Source: Gemmatimonadaceae bacterium | Lineage (GTDB): Bacteria > Gemmatimonadota > Gemmatimonadetes > Gemmatimonadales > Gemmatimonadaceae | DNA: 64,000 nucleotides | Reading direction: 5' to 3' | Assembly: GCA_025930755.1 (NCBI GenBank) | Contig: JAICOJ010000001.1 | Coordinates: 1-64,000 of the forward strand | In this document: positions 17,460 to 25,765 of the stretch, piece by piece | How the letters are laid out: every line of letters starts with the position of its first letter | Numbering within the stretch: position 1 is the stretch's first letter | Notes under the pieces: generated by a model | Database searches by the model: none | What the model saw: the letters and a program-made list of their open reading frames with translations, nothing else | What the model was told of the DNA's origin: nothing | Program-made: the position numbers and the translations under genes

Positions 17460-17918
17460 ATGAAAGCGACCACGCTCTGGCTCGGACTCGTCCTGGTGGT
17501 GGTTGCGTGCGCGAAGTCATCGGCACCTGGCGATGACACCGCCTCGCTGACGGGCTCGGTGAGCGCGACGAGTGCCCTCGTAGGGCCGCGATGGCGACTG
17601 GTGGAGCTCGAAGGTCAACCGTCGCTCGCGGGCGGCGGTGCTCGCGAGCCGCACCTGATCTTCTCTCGCGACAGCGTCCACCGCGTCGCCGGCGCAACCG
17701 GCTGCAACTCGATGGGCGGGCGCTACGAGGCTGACGGCGACCGCATCCAGTTCTCCGATCTCTTCAGCACGAAGATGGCGTGCGTAGAAGAGGATCGGAT
17801 GCGCCAGGAAACTCGCTTCGTTCGTGTGCTCGAGCGAGCGGATCGGTACTCGATCAGCGGCGATACGCTGGCGCTGAGCGAGGGTGAGACGGTGGTGGCG
17901 AAGTTTGTGAGGAGCTGA
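17460..17918 (+). CDS. META-domain (HslJ-like) lipoprotein
   Basis: The 152-aa product has a lipoprotein signal (LVVVACAK) and a META domain: WRLVELEGQP, then the signature GATGCNSMGGRYEADGD and MACVEEDRM. HslJ/META proteins are periplasmic proteins tied to heat or antibiotic stress, with unknown mechanism. The ribosome binding site AGGAGGAGG derives from the preceding repeat. The stop codon lies within the left arm of the family B hairpin that follows. Confidence 0.88.
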   Translation: MKATTLWLGLVLVVVACAKSSAPGDDTASLTGSVSATSALVGPRWRLVELEGQPSLAGGGAREPHLIFSRDSVHRVAGATGCNSMGGRYEADGDRIQFSDLFSTKMACVEEDRMRQETRFVRVLERADRYSISGDTLALSEGETVVAKFVRS

Positions 17919-18018
17919 CAGGAACGAGGAACGAGGAACGAGGAAGTGGCAGGGATGGCCCTGCGCACGAAGCACCGTCGGCCACTTCCTCGTTCCTCGT
18001 TCCTCGTTCCTGTCAGCT
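17913..18018. repeat. Hairpin element, family B copy 2 (perfect 38-bp stem)
   Basis: Left arm 17913-17950 and right arm 17981-18018 are perfect reverse complements (38 bp). Arms are AGCTGACA plus three GAACGAG units plus GAAGTGGC. The 30-nt loop shares GGGA-GG-CCTGCGC with copy 3. It lies between convergent genes, so it could terminate both, but there is no T-tract. Confidence 0.95.
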
Positions 18019-18023
18019 TCTCA

Positions 18024-18470
18024 TCATGCCATGCGCTCGATGACGTCGAAGATCTGCACCCACCCGTCATTCGTCTCCTTCACTTTTGCCTCCGTCAGCT
18101 GCGTGTGCGTGAGCACGACGTCGGTGGTTTCGCCGCGCTCGGTGAATTCGATCGTCACCAGTGAGGGTGGCTCGTCGTAGCCACGATCGTTCGTGAAGTG
18201 GAAGGTGTGCACGAGCTTCCTGTTCGGCACGACCTCCTTGAACACTCCGTCGAAGTACCAGTTCTCTCCCGTGGTGCGGTCGTGGATGTGTTGTCGCCAG
18301 GTTCCGCCTGGCTGACAGGCGAGCTCGATGGAGACCGTGTCGTAGTCCGGTCCCCAGCTCCAGCGCTTCGCCATCGAGGGATCGCTCCAGGCGCGAAACA
18401 CCCGGCTGACCGAAGCCTTGAACGTGCGGCGCACGACGACGGTTGCGCCCGGTGCGGCGGTGGCTGCCAT
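18024..18470 (-). CDS. SRPBCC/AHSA1-type ligand-binding protein
   Basis: The 148-aa protein shows the AHSA1 pattern of the START-like fold: RRTFKASVSRVFRAWSDP, WSWGPDYD, GGTWRQH, VFKEVVPNRKLVHTFHF and TEAKVKETNDGW. Proteins of this type encoded next to an ArsR regulator are common, with unknown ligands. It starts 3 nt after the regulator's stop, so the two form one operon. Confidence 0.9.
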   Translation of the reverse strand: MAATAAPGATVVVRRTFKASVSRVFRAWSDPSMAKRWSWGPDYDTVSIELACQPGGTWRQHIHDRTTGENWYFDGVFKEVVPNRKLVHTFHFTNDRGYDEPPSLVTIEFTERGETTDVVLTHTQLTEAKVKETNDGWVQIFDVIERMA

Positions 18471-18473
18471 GCG

Positions 18474-18809
18474 TCAATCCTCCTCTCGAGTGTCCTCGGC
18501 GAGCAGGGCGTCGAGCGCGTCGAGCCGCTGATTCCAGAAGCGACGGCAGCGCGCAATCCATTCGACGGAGCTCTCCAGCGCCTTGGGGCGCAGATAGCAG
18601 ATGCGTTGCCGGCCAGTGCGTCGCCGGCCGATGAGCCCCGCATTCTCCAGCGCGTCGAGGTGTTTGGTGACGGCGGGCTGCGAGATCGAGAACTCTCGAG
18701 CGAGCTCCATCACGGGGTGGTCGCCTCGGGCAAGACGCTCGACGATACGCCGTCGCGTAGGATCGGCGAGGGCGTGAAAGGCGAGGTCGAGTCGGGTCGC
18801 TCGATTCAT
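18474..18809 (-). CDS. ArsR-family winged-helix repressor
   Basis: The 111-aa protein has the ArsR fold: LAFHALADPTRRRIVERL, recognition helix ISQPAVTKHLDAL, and wing GRRRTGRQRICYL. It lacks the usual metal-binding cysteines, as do most members paired with an SRPBCC gene. ATG 18809 is preferred over an upstream in-frame ATG because it matches family N-termini. It probably represses its own operon through the palindrome directly upstream. Confidence 0.9.
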   Translation of the reverse strand: MNRATRLDLAFHALADPTRRRIVERLARGDHPVMELAREFSISQPAVTKHLDALENAGLIGRRRTGRQRICYLRPKALESSVEWIARCRRFWNQRLDALDALLAEDTREED

Positions 18810-18823
18810 AACTAATAGGTTAT
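18808..18823. promoter_or_regulatory. Candidate ArsR operator
   Basis: ATAAC-N6-GTTAT is a perfect inverted repeat that touches the start codon of the ArsR gene and lies in an AT-rich patch (TATATAAC) unlike the surrounding DNA. Autorepression is inferred from position and symmetry. Confidence 0.55.
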
Positions 18824-18905
18824 ATAACGCGCCCACTCCCGCCGGTCAAGCTGCATGCAGCGGGGCCTTATGCACGCGCCGCCGCCGGTGCATTTTCTCC
18901 GGATC

Positions 18906-19871
18906 ATGCGAGGACTGGTTGCCCTGGCGCTGATCGGGCTCGCTTGCGCTCGAGACGACGGCGGCGGGACGGACACCCGTGCCCGCGACGAGGGACCCCT
19001 CGTGGTGTTCAACGCGGGCAGCCTGGCGCGACCGATTCGCGCGGCCCTCGACAGCTTCTCCGTCCGCGAGGGGGTTCGCTTCGAGCAGGAGCAGGCGGGA
19101 AGCCTCGAGACGGCGCGGAAGGTCACCGAGCTCGGTCGCGTTCCGGATGTCATCGCGCTGGCCGACTACGAGATTTTTCCTCAGCTACTGGTTCCCGAGC
19201 ACGCCTCGTGGTATGCCCGATTCGCGCGCAACCGGATGGTCCTGGCGTACACCGGTCGATCCCGCTACGCCGACGTCATTACGCCGGCGAACTGGTGGCA
19301 GGTCGTGCTGCGCCCCGGCGTGGAAACGGGGCACAGCGATCCCGATCTCGATCCTGCCGGATACCGGTCTCTGCTCGTTATGCAGCTCGCGGAGCGGTAC
19401 TATCGCCAGCCGGGGCTGGCGGAGCGGCTCCGCCGCGCGATTCCGCCGCGCAACGTGCGGCCGAAGGAGATCGATCTCGTGGCGCTGCTCGAGACGGCCG
19501 AGCTGGACTACGCGTTCGAGTACGAGTCGGTCGCGCGCGGCGCGGCGCTCGAGTTCGTCCCGCTCCCCGACTCCATCTCGCTCGGGGACATGAGCGACTC
19601 CGCCTTTTACGAGACCGCGGCCGTGCGCGTCGTTGGGCGCCGGCCGGGCGACAGTCTCACGATCCGCGGGCAGCCGATCGTGTACGCGCTATCGATTCCG
19701 CGTCGTGCGCCGCATCCCCGACTGGCCGAGCGCTTCGTGTTGTTCCTGATGTCCGAGGACGGACGGCGGGTCCTGCGCGCGAACCACCTCGACGCGCTGG
19801 ACTCCGCCGCTGTCTCGGGGCAGGACGCGCCCGCCGGCCTCAGCGCGCGGCGAGCTCCGGCCGCCCCGTGA
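18906..19871 (+). CDS. Molybdate/tungstate-type ABC substrate-binding protein (WtpA-like)
   Basis: The 321-aa exported protein follows the WtpA pattern: VVFNAGSL, QEQAGSLETARKV, PDVIALADYEI, FARNRMVLAYTGRSRYADVI, NWWQVVLRPGVETGHSDPDLDPAGYRSLLV and LAERYY. Such proteins bind tungstate or molybdate. The start at 18906 places a signal peptide first; two earlier in-frame ATGs give a longer leader. No ABC permease or ATPase gene is nearby, so it is an orphan here. Its 3' end overlaps the convergent gene by 32 bp. Confidence 0.82.
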   Translation: MRGLVALALIGLACARDDGGGTDTRARDEGPLVVFNAGSLARPIRAALDSFSVREGVRFEQEQAGSLETARKVTELGRVPDVIALADYEIFPQLLVPEHASWYARFARNRMVLAYTGRSRYADVITPANWWQVVLRPGVETGHSDPDLDPAGYRSLLVMQLAERYYRQPGLAERLRRAIPPRNVRPKEIDLVALLETAELDYAFEYESVARGAALEFVPLPDSISLGDMSDSAFYETAAVRVVGRRPGDSLTIRGQPIVYALSIPRRAPHPRLAERFVLFLMSEDGRRVLRANHLDALDSAAVSGQDAPAGLSARRAPAAP

Positions 19872-20721
19872 GCTGCGCGACAAGGTTGCGCAACGCAACC
19901 TGCCAGACGAGCGGCTGACCGGGAAGATCTTCCCGCCGCGCGGTCCGCAGGCGCTGCACGTCCTCGTCGCTGATGAGTTCCTGCCCGCCGATGCTGCTGA
20001 CGAGAAGCCTCGTGCGGCGCGCGAGCAGCCCTTCCGCGCCGATGCGCACCGCCTTCCCATCGCGCTCGATGAGCGCGCCGGTCAGCTGCAACACGTTCAC
20101 CGGTGTCTCGAGCGACGTCAGCCATGGCACGTTGACCGAGTAGCCGGTACCAAGGAACACCGCCTTGTCGCCGCGCCACGACTTCTGCGTCATGCGATAG
20201 TCGCCGATCTCGAGCGTGAGCAGAAGCGCTCGGGAAGCGCCCGCTGCGTCGAGCGCAGGAGCGAGCCAGGCGGTCCATTCGGCCGAAGGCCGTGCAACGG
20301 CGAGGCGCATCTTCTCGGCGCGATCCCCGAGCACGCCTTCCTCCTCGGTGGCGCAGTCCCCGTCCGGAGTGGTCTCGCAGCTGAACATCACGTCGGGCGA
20401 CCGACCCGGGGCAGCCGAGGTGGGAGCGAGGCGGACGCTCGCTCCTAACGAGTCGAGGTAGGCGTTCATGTCGCGAAGGAGAGCGGCGATGGGACTTCCG
20501 CTCTCGTTCGCCGGCTCGAACATCGGCTCCTGCGTGGCGCCGCGCTGGTAGCCGATGCCGAGGTGACCGATGCGCCCGGCAGCGGTGACCGGTCCCCCGG
20601 CGTAGAAAGGAGGAGTCTCGAGAAACGCGTCACCAACACCGCTGCCCAGCGTGGAGCCAGCGCACGCAACACAGACAAATGCGAGTGCCGCGGAGGCAGT
20701 CGCACGAATCGAGGTAAGCAT
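19840..20721 (-). CDS. Hypothetical lipoprotein
   Basis: The 293-aa protein begins with a signal peptide and a cysteine at AFVCVAC, then an extracytoplasmic domain I do not recognise (FLGTGYSVNVPWLTSLETPVNVLQLTGALI near residue ~210). ATG 20721 is chosen because it starts the signal peptide. It converges on and overlaps the WtpA-like gene. Function unknown. Confidence 0.65.
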   Translation of the reverse strand: MLTSIRATASAALAFVCVACAGSTLGSGVGDAFLETPPFYAGGPVTAAGRIGHLGIGYQRGATQEPMFEPANESGSPIAALLRDMNAYLDSLGASVRLAPTSAAPGRSPDVMFSCETTPDGDCATEEEGVLGDRAEKMRLAVARPSAEWTAWLAPALDAAGASRALLLTLEIGDYRMTQKSWRGDKAVFLGTGYSVNVPWLTSLETPVNVLQLTGALIERDGKAVRIGAEGLLARRTRLLVSSIGGQELISDEDVQRLRTARREDLPGQPLVWQVALRNLVAQLTGRPELAAR

Positions 20722-20822
20722 AAGACGGAGAAAGGATGAGTCAGAAGGGAGGGGTACGCCCACGAAGGATAGTCACACGCTTCTGCGGCGCGCCAGCGGC
20801 GTGACCCCGCGGCGTCTGGATC

Positions 20823-21860
20823 GTGGAGTGCGCGTCGGGATCGACGTACCCTCCCCCCCGATTCCTGCCCGTGGACATCGGTTTCGAGCTCTCCAATCTC
20901 TGCAACCTGCACTGCACCCACTGCATCCGTGGGTCGCATCAGGCGACCATCGACCAGCTCGATCTCGCGCTCGTCCGGCGCGTCCTCGACGAGGCGACCG
21001 CGCTCTTCGAGTCGGTCGAGGTGGTGTTCACCGGTGGCGAGCCTCTGGCCTCGGCGCTGTTCCCGGATGTCGTTCGGGAGCTGGCGCAGCGGCGGCTGTC
21101 CTACCGGTTCGTCACCAACGGGTGGCTCGTTCCCCGCCATCTCCCGCTCCTTCAGGCGTACCCGCCGAGGTTCGTCCGCGTGAGCTTGAGCGGCGGCACC
21201 GAATCCACGCACGACCACCAGCGAGGGAACGGCAGCTTTCGCCGTGCGCTGCTGGGGGCGGCGTCGGTGCTCAGCCGCGGCATGGTCGCCGAGCTGTCGA
21301 TGCTCCTCACGCGGCGGAGCCGGTCCGAGATCGGGGAGGCCATCGCCGTCGCCGCCGACCTGCGCGTTCGCGCGCTGCACCTCACGCTCATGCAGCCGAC
21401 GCCGGAGACTGCTGCGTCCGGGTTGGATCTCTCACCGGACGAGTGGCGCGAGGTGGCGCGTGAGGTGACCGCGATCGCACCGCACGCGATCGTCCCGGTC
21501 GTGCTCGATTACGGCGGTCCCCTACCGGTGCCGCGCGAGCGGTGCAACACGCTCGCGTCACGCCAGCTGTACATCGACGCGCGAGGGCGGGTGCCGTTCT
21601 GCTGTCAGCTGTCCCGGTATGGCAGTGGCGGCGAGCGGGTCATCGGTGACCTCAGGCAGGAGCCGCTCGCCGCGATCGCGGCGCGCGCCGGGCAGGCGTA
21701 TGACGCATTCCACGAGGAGACGGCGCACCTGCACCAGATCGGGCAGCTGGACGTCCTCGATGACTTCCCCTGCATGAGCTGCGCACGTCGCCACGGGCAG
21801 ACGCGTTTTCTCGCCGAGTTTCCCGGGCACTCGTGGGCGCAGCTGGCACGGGCATCATGA
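20823..21860 (+). CDS. Radical SAM enzyme with SPASM/twitch-like C-terminus
   Basis: The 345-aa protein has the SAM-cluster motif CNLHCTHC (residues ~27-34), GGEPL for SAM binding, and a Cys-rich C-terminal region (RCNTLASRQLYI, PFCCQLSRYG, FPCMSCARRHG) of the SPASM or twitch kind that binds auxiliary Fe-S clusters. Such enzymes commonly modify ribosomal peptides. It starts at GTG 20823; no strong ribosome binding site is visible. It overlaps the HprK-like gene by ATGA and heads the four-gene cassette. Confidence 0.9.
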   Translation: MECASGSTYPPPRFLPVDIGFELSNLCNLHCTHCIRGSHQATIDQLDLALVRRVLDEATALFESVEVVFTGGEPLASALFPDVVRELAQRRLSYRFVTNGWLVPRHLPLLQAYPPRFVRVSLSGGTESTHDHQRGNGSFRRALLGAASVLSRGMVAELSMLLTRRSRSEIGEAIAVAADLRVRALHLTLMQPTPETAASGLDLSPDEWREVAREVTAIAPHAIVPVVLDYGGPLPVPRERCNTLASRQLYIDARGRVPFCCQLSRYGSGGERVIGDLRQEPLAAIAARAGQAYDAFHEETAHLHQIGQLDVLDDFPCMSCARRHGQTRFLAEFPGHSWAQLARAS

Positions 21861-22618
21861 GTGTCGCGGCCCGTCCCTGGGAATGGGAAGACGTTCGAGC
21901 GGAAACCGACGAGAACGGCGTGCACCTGACTCACGTCGCGGAGGCGGCCGAGCTGTTGCTTCGCAACGGGCGCCTGGTGAAAGGAGCCGGCTACGACGCG
22001 GCCTCCCCAATCGCGCGGCGCTCACTGGCGCGGGTCGGCGCGATTCTTCGGCTTCGCGCGCGCGGCCGCTATCTCGTGCATGCTGCGGCGGTCGTCGATC
22101 CGAGGGGGGGCGCGTGGGTTCTCGCCGGCGACAGCGGGAGCGGCAAGTCGACACTGGCGTGGGTACTCGTCAGGCAGGGATGGTCGCTCCTCGGCGACGA
22201 CGGAGTGCTCATCGAGGATGCGGAGGGTGGCATCATCGCACGGGCCTGGCGGGATCCTCTGCGGGTGAGTCTCAGCCTGGCCAGACAGTTCCCGGAATTG
22301 GCCGGGCTGGCGGGGCGCGTCTCGGCGGGCGACCCGCGGGCGCGCGTTCCTGTGGAGCGCGAGGTCGTCCGGCAGGCCCCGGTGCGAACGATTCTCTTTC
22401 TCGAACGCTCCGAGCGCGATCGCGTGCTGCGGGTGGGGCCCGCCGTCACCCTCGCGTCGCTCGTTCGACAGTCTCCGTGGGTGCTCATCGACGACGAGGA
22501 CGCCCCGCACCATCTCACCGTCCTCGCCGCCGCCGCCGACTCGGTTCCAGCGTATCACCTCGCCCACACGCCGTCGCAGCTGGAAGAGCTACCGCGGACC
22601 CTCGCCAAGCTCTCGTAA
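21857..22618 (+). CDS. HPr kinase-related protein
   Basis: The 253-aa protein has the HprK-type P-loop GDSGSGKSTLAW (~residue 98), preceded by LVHAAAVVD and followed by LLGDDGVLI, the DD pair of this kinase fold. HprK-related kinases occur in PqqD/radical SAM peptide cassettes and in some lasso peptide clusters, where they phosphorylate the peptide. There is no HPr or PTS gene nearby. The partner is inferred to be the peptide encoded downstream. Confidence 0.85.
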   Translation: MSVAARPWEWEDVRAETDENGVHLTHVAEAAELLLRNGRLVKGAGYDAASPIARRSLARVGAILRLRARGRYLVHAAAVVDPRGGAWVLAGDSGSGKSTLAWVLVRQGWSLLGDDGVLIEDAEGGIIARAWRDPLRVSLSLARQFPELAGLAGRVSAGDPRARVPVEREVVRQAPVRTILFLERSERDRVLRVGPAVTLASLVRQSPWVLIDDEDAPHHLTVLAAAADSVPAYHLAHTPSQLEELPRTLAKLS

Positions 22619-22692
22619 CACTCCGTAGTGACCCCGAAGGGTGAGATTCGTCTAACCCGATACACCGGGCGACGACGCCCGCGAGGGGCCCG

Positions 22693-22938
22693 ATGGACGA
22701 AACGCGGGACGCACAATCGAACGAGCGTGATTCGACCGACACGGCAGCGCCGCCGCGCTTGCGGCGCCCTTGGGTCGCGCCCGCGCTGACGCGCCACGCA
22801 TCGCTCACCGCCCTCACGCTGCAGTATCCGCCGCAGCTCGTCGTCGATCCGCGTACCGGCCAGCTGCTCGATCCCAACAATCCGGAAGACCGCGTCAAGC
22901 TCGCCGACATCCCGGGGAGCACGGGGTTCTTTCCGTGA
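22693..22938 (+). CDS. Candidate modified-peptide (RiPP) precursor
   Basis: This 81-aa peptide is preceded by GAGGGG at a good distance from ATG 22693. Residues 27-42 (WVAPALTRHASLTALT) fit the lasso-peptide leader motif YxxPxLxxxGxxxxxT, with Trp for Tyr and Ala for Gly. The following region is rich in Pro, Asp, Asn and Thr and ends GSTGFFP. It stands directly after a radical SAM enzyme and an HprK-like kinase and overlaps the next gene by GTGA. Precursor status is inference; no cyclase or protease gene is adjacent. Confidence 0.65.
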   Translation: MDETRDAQSNERDSTDTAAPPRLRRPWVAPALTRHASLTALTLQYPPQLVVDPRTGQLLDPNNPEDRVKLADIPGSTGFFP

Positions 22939-23849
22939 TCCGGCGCGCGCGCGGAGCGGTGGTCGCGATTGTCATTGCCGCCGCGTGCGACGGGACGGGC
23001 CCGCTGGACGTGGCGCTGCCCGCGGTCGTGTTCGTGTCGGGCGTGGGACAGGACGCCGAGCTCTACCTGTGGAGCGCGGACACGGTGACGCGCCTGACGA
23101 GCAACACGGCCGGCGACGGAGAACCGCACGTCGCCGCAGGCCGTCTCGTCTTCACGTCCGATCGCGAGGGAAATCCGGAGGTCTACATCTCGGACGTGCG
23201 GGCCGCCACACCGCGCCGCCTGACCACACACGTCGCGACGGACGGTGAGCCCGCATTGCATCCGGCCGGCGACAGGATCGCCTTCATCAGCCTGCGGAGC
23301 GGCACGCCGCGTCTGTGGATCATGGATACGCTGGGCGGCTCGCTGGCGGCGCTCCCGACCGGCTCCGCGACGTTTTCCCCGGAGCGCGCCCCCGCCTGGA
23401 GCCCGCAGGGCGATCGCATCGCCTTCACCTCGTCGCGAACGGGCACGTCGCAGGTGTTCGTCGTCGACGCGTCCGGAGGCGACGCGGTGCAGGTGACGAC
23501 GGAGCCCGGTGGCGCATTCGACCCGTCCTGGAGTGCCACCGGCACGCACATCGTCTATGCGGCTGGCGGGGGCACGCCGCGGTTGCGGGCCGTTCGGGTG
23601 ACGGGAGGCGAGGCCGCGGATTATGCCGTCCTTCCAGACACGGCGTTAGGCGAGCCATCCTGCGGCGCGCATTACTGCGTGGCCGTGCGCGGGGCCTATG
23701 GAGACGATGGTGACCTCGTCGCCTTCGGGGCGCCGCGGGTGGCGAGCGGTGGCGTGGGCGTGCCGCCGATCCCGCCACCGACGACGGGCGTGCGAGTGCT
23801 GGTCGAGGAAACGGGCAACGATCGCCAGCCGGCTATCGTGCCCGACTAG
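22935..23849 (+). CDS. PD40/TolB-like β-propeller lipoprotein
   Basis: The 304-aa protein starts at GTG 22935 overlapping the precursor stop. A signal with Cys (AIVIAAACDG) is followed by PD40-type repeats (VFTSDREGNPEVYISDV, RIAFISLRSGTPRLWIMD, RIAFTSSRTGTSQVFVVDA) of a TolB-like propeller. A surface or periplasmic binding role is likely. Coupling to the RiPP-like genes suggests a part in export, sensing or binding of the product. Confidence 0.82.
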   Translation: MIRRARGAVVAIVIAAACDGTGPLDVALPAVVFVSGVGQDAELYLWSADTVTRLTSNTAGDGEPHVAAGRLVFTSDREGNPEVYISDVRAATPRRLTTHVATDGEPALHPAGDRIAFISLRSGTPRLWIMDTLGGSLAALPTGSATFSPERAPAWSPQGDRIAFTSSRTGTSQVFVVDASGGDAVQVTTEPGGAFDPSWSATGTHIVYAAGGGTPRLRAVRVTGGEAADYAVLPDTALGEPSCGAHYCVAVRGAYGDDGDLVAFGAPRVASGGVGVPPIPPPTTGVRVLVEETGNDRQPAIVPD

Positions 23850-23856
23850 TTATGTA

Positions 23857-23976
23857 AACGGCAAAGATGACGGAATTCAGAATACAGAATTCAGAATCCA
23901 GAAACGACCACGGGGAGCCACACGCCGGCTCCCCGTAGGTTTTAGCTGAATTCTGAATTCTGTCATCTTTGCCGTT
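23857..23976. repeat. Hairpin element, family C copy 1 (ATTCAGA heptamers)
   Basis: The outer 15 bp AACGGCAAAGATGAC (23857-23871) pairs perfectly with 23962-23976. Inside are tandem GAATTCAGAAT units on both sides and a central stem CGGGGAGCC/GGCTCCCCG. It lies between convergent genes and is AT-rich compared with its surroundings. Confidence 0.92.
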
Positions 23977-23989
23977 GAGTCGCCACGCC

Positions 23990-24883
23990 CTACTTCGCGA
24001 CGAGAATCAGGAAACGCGACGTCCCCCAAAACCGCTCCGGATCCGGGATCCGCAGCTGTCCGCGGAAGATCTCTTCGTCACGCTCCCCGACCTCGGCGTT
24101 GTCCAGGCTCTGGCGCGACACCACGGCGTAGCGCTTGGTCGAGTCGGGCAGCGGTATCTCGCGGATGTCGCGGCGGTCGATCGCCACGAAGAGCTCGGGA
24201 TCGAGCGCACGCGCGGGTTGCAGCGTCCGTCCGATGCGCGCGAACAGAAGATTCGCGCCACCCTCGCGCTCGACGATGCCCTTCTCGATGAGCTCGTCTT
24301 CCGTTCCGACGACGTAATAGGCGCGGTAATAGCGCTCGCCCATTACCCTCGTCTCCGTCACCAGGCTGTCGACGCGCAGCTCGAGCGCCGCGATCGTCGC
24401 CGCCTGCTGCTCCACCTTGTTGCCGAGCTCGGCGATGATTCGCTGATCGTCTTCGATGCGCAGCTGCAGGGTGTCGTTCTTCCCGCGAAGCTCCTGCTCG
24501 CGCTTGCGGCTCTCGGCGAGCTCCGCCGCCGTTACACGCGCACGCTGCACGAGCGCTTCCACGCGATCGCTCAGCTCCTTGCGACGCACGAGCTGCTCTT
24601 CGAGGGGACTCTCGTAATTGCGCTTCACGCGCTTCTTGGCGGGAAGCCCTTTGACCGTGCGAATCTGGCTGTCGATCTTCGTGAGCAGCGAGTCGCTCTC
24701 GAAGATCGCGCGCATCAGCGAATCCTTCTGCGAAGACAGCGAGGTCGTCAGTGCGAGCTGGCGGTCGGTGATCGCCTGGAGGCTGTCGGCACGGGCGCGC
24801 TCTTTCTTGGTCTCGCAGCCGGCAAGGAGCAGCACCATCGCGAACGAGAGGCCGAGAAAGGCAGCGGGATGCGAAGTACGCAT
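23990..24883 (-). CDS. Coiled-coil lipoprotein of unknown function
   Basis: The 297-aa protein has a lipoprotein signal (MVLLLAGC), a long coiled coil (~30-185, rich in heptads such as LRIEDDQRIIAELGNKVEQQ), then a globular β-rich C-terminal domain of ~110 residues (RYYRAYYVVGTEDELIEKGI...). This architecture is common in Bacteroidota and Gemmatimonadota lipoproteins whose function is unknown. ATG 24883 is chosen at the signal peptide. Confidence 0.75.
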   Translation of the reverse strand: MRTSHPAAFLGLSFAMVLLLAGCETKKERARADSLQAITDRQLALTTSLSSQKDSLMRAIFESDSLLTKIDSQIRTVKGLPAKKRVKRNYESPLEEQLVRRKELSDRVEALVQRARVTAAELAESRKREQELRGKNDTLQLRIEDDQRIIAELGNKVEQQAATIAALELRVDSLVTETRVMGERYYRAYYVVGTEDELIEKGIVEREGGANLLFARIGRTLQPARALDPELFVAIDRRDIREIPLPDSTKRYAVVSRQSLDNAEVGERDEEIFRGQLRIPDPERFWGTSRFLILVAK

Positions 24884-25061
24884 GACAGGCAGTCTCCGGA
24901 AGAGTGCAAAGGTGACGTCGATCACACTGCGCGAATCCTAACGCGCAGGGCGGCATCACATGACGATGCAGCCGGCACGAGGGTCTCAGCGCCGATTCAC
25001 GCCACGCCGGGCTCGTGACGCGGAGCACCTTTCGTCGGAAGTGCGGACGTACCGGCCGAGC

Positions 25062-25691
25062 TCAGGGCGCGGACACCTCGAAGCAGCAGCGCGGATGCTC
25101 GCCTCGCTCACAACATTCCTCCACCGGCGCTTCCGCGAGATGGGCGACGAGACTTCCCATGGCCCGACACACCTCGGGCCGGCCGTGAACGGCCTCGCCT
25201 AACAAGCACCCGTAGCCCCGAAGGATGTAGCCTTCGTCCCACGGCTCCACCTCGGTGAGCGCTCCGAGGTCCTGGAGCACGCCCGCGATCGCGGCGACCC
25301 GCTCGCGCAGATCGCCCTTCAGGCGGGGCCACTCTGCGCCCAGGCGCTGGCCGACCGTCCGCATGAGCTCGTCGAGCTCCTCCTTCGACATTCGCTCGCC
25401 GAGCACGCGCAGGAGCTGGGCGACGAATGGGACATAGGCGTGCGACAGGCTGGAGTCGGCGCGCGGGACCAGCTCATAGACGACTGCCGGCCGGGTACCG
25501 CTGCGGCGGAGTCCGGCCTCGCGGACGAGCCCATCACGTTGCAGCGCCGTCAGATGGCCGCGAACGGCGTTGTGGGTCATGTCGCACTTCAGTGCGAGCT
25601 CGTTCGCGGTCAGCGGCGACCGGCGGAGCAGGTCGACTATGCGCCTCCGCGTTCCCTTTGGCGGACTCGGAAGCTCCGGGCGAGGCGCCAT
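25062..25691 (-). CDS. SufR/ArsR-like winged-helix regulator with Cys-rich C-terminus
   Basis: The 209-aa protein has an N-terminal winged helix (RRRIVDLLRRSPLTANELAL, MTHNAVRGHLTALQRDGLV), an effector domain, and a C-terminal Cys region with Cys-x12-Cys (CLLGEAVHGRPEVC) followed by ECCERGEHPRCC. In SufR a four-Cys arrangement binds an Fe-S cluster. The spacing here is similar but not identical, so Fe-S or redox sensing is a hypothesis. A perfect palindrome upstream is the likely operator. It is divergent from the cytochrome gene. Confidence 0.82.
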   Translation of the reverse strand: MAPRPELPSPPKGTRRRIVDLLRRSPLTANELALKCDMTHNAVRGHLTALQRDGLVREAGLRRSGTRPAVVYELVPRADSSLSHAYVPFVAQLLRVLGERMSKEELDELMRTVGQRLGAEWPRLKGDLRERVAAIAGVLQDLGALTEVEPWDEGYILRGYGCLLGEAVHGRPEVCRAMGSLVAHLAEAPVEECCERGEHPRCCFEVSAP

Positions 25692-25746
25692 CAGCCCTGC
25701 ACTCGCGCGGCCTGACGGGCAGCGGCCGGCCCGGAATGGCGCTTGC

Positions 25747-25765
25747 AGATATTTAATAAATATCT
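25747..25765. promoter_or_regulatory. Perfect 19-bp operator palindrome
   Basis: AGATATTT-AAT-AAATATCT is a perfect inverted repeat of 8-bp arms made almost entirely of A and T in a GC-rich genome. It lies 56 nt upstream of the regulator and 156 nt upstream of the divergent cytochrome gene. It is probably the binding site of the adjacent winged-helix protein. Confidence 0.7.

Noticed and set aside
17913-18018. Family B hairpin as an ordinary rho-independent terminator only
   Set aside because: It lacks a T-tract, the stem is 38 bp and the loop is shared with a distant copy. A terminator role is still possible in addition.
20823-23849. A complete lasso peptide cluster
   Set aside because: No asparagine-synthetase-like cyclase or leader peptidase gene is present, and the motif has Trp and Ala in place of Tyr and Gly.
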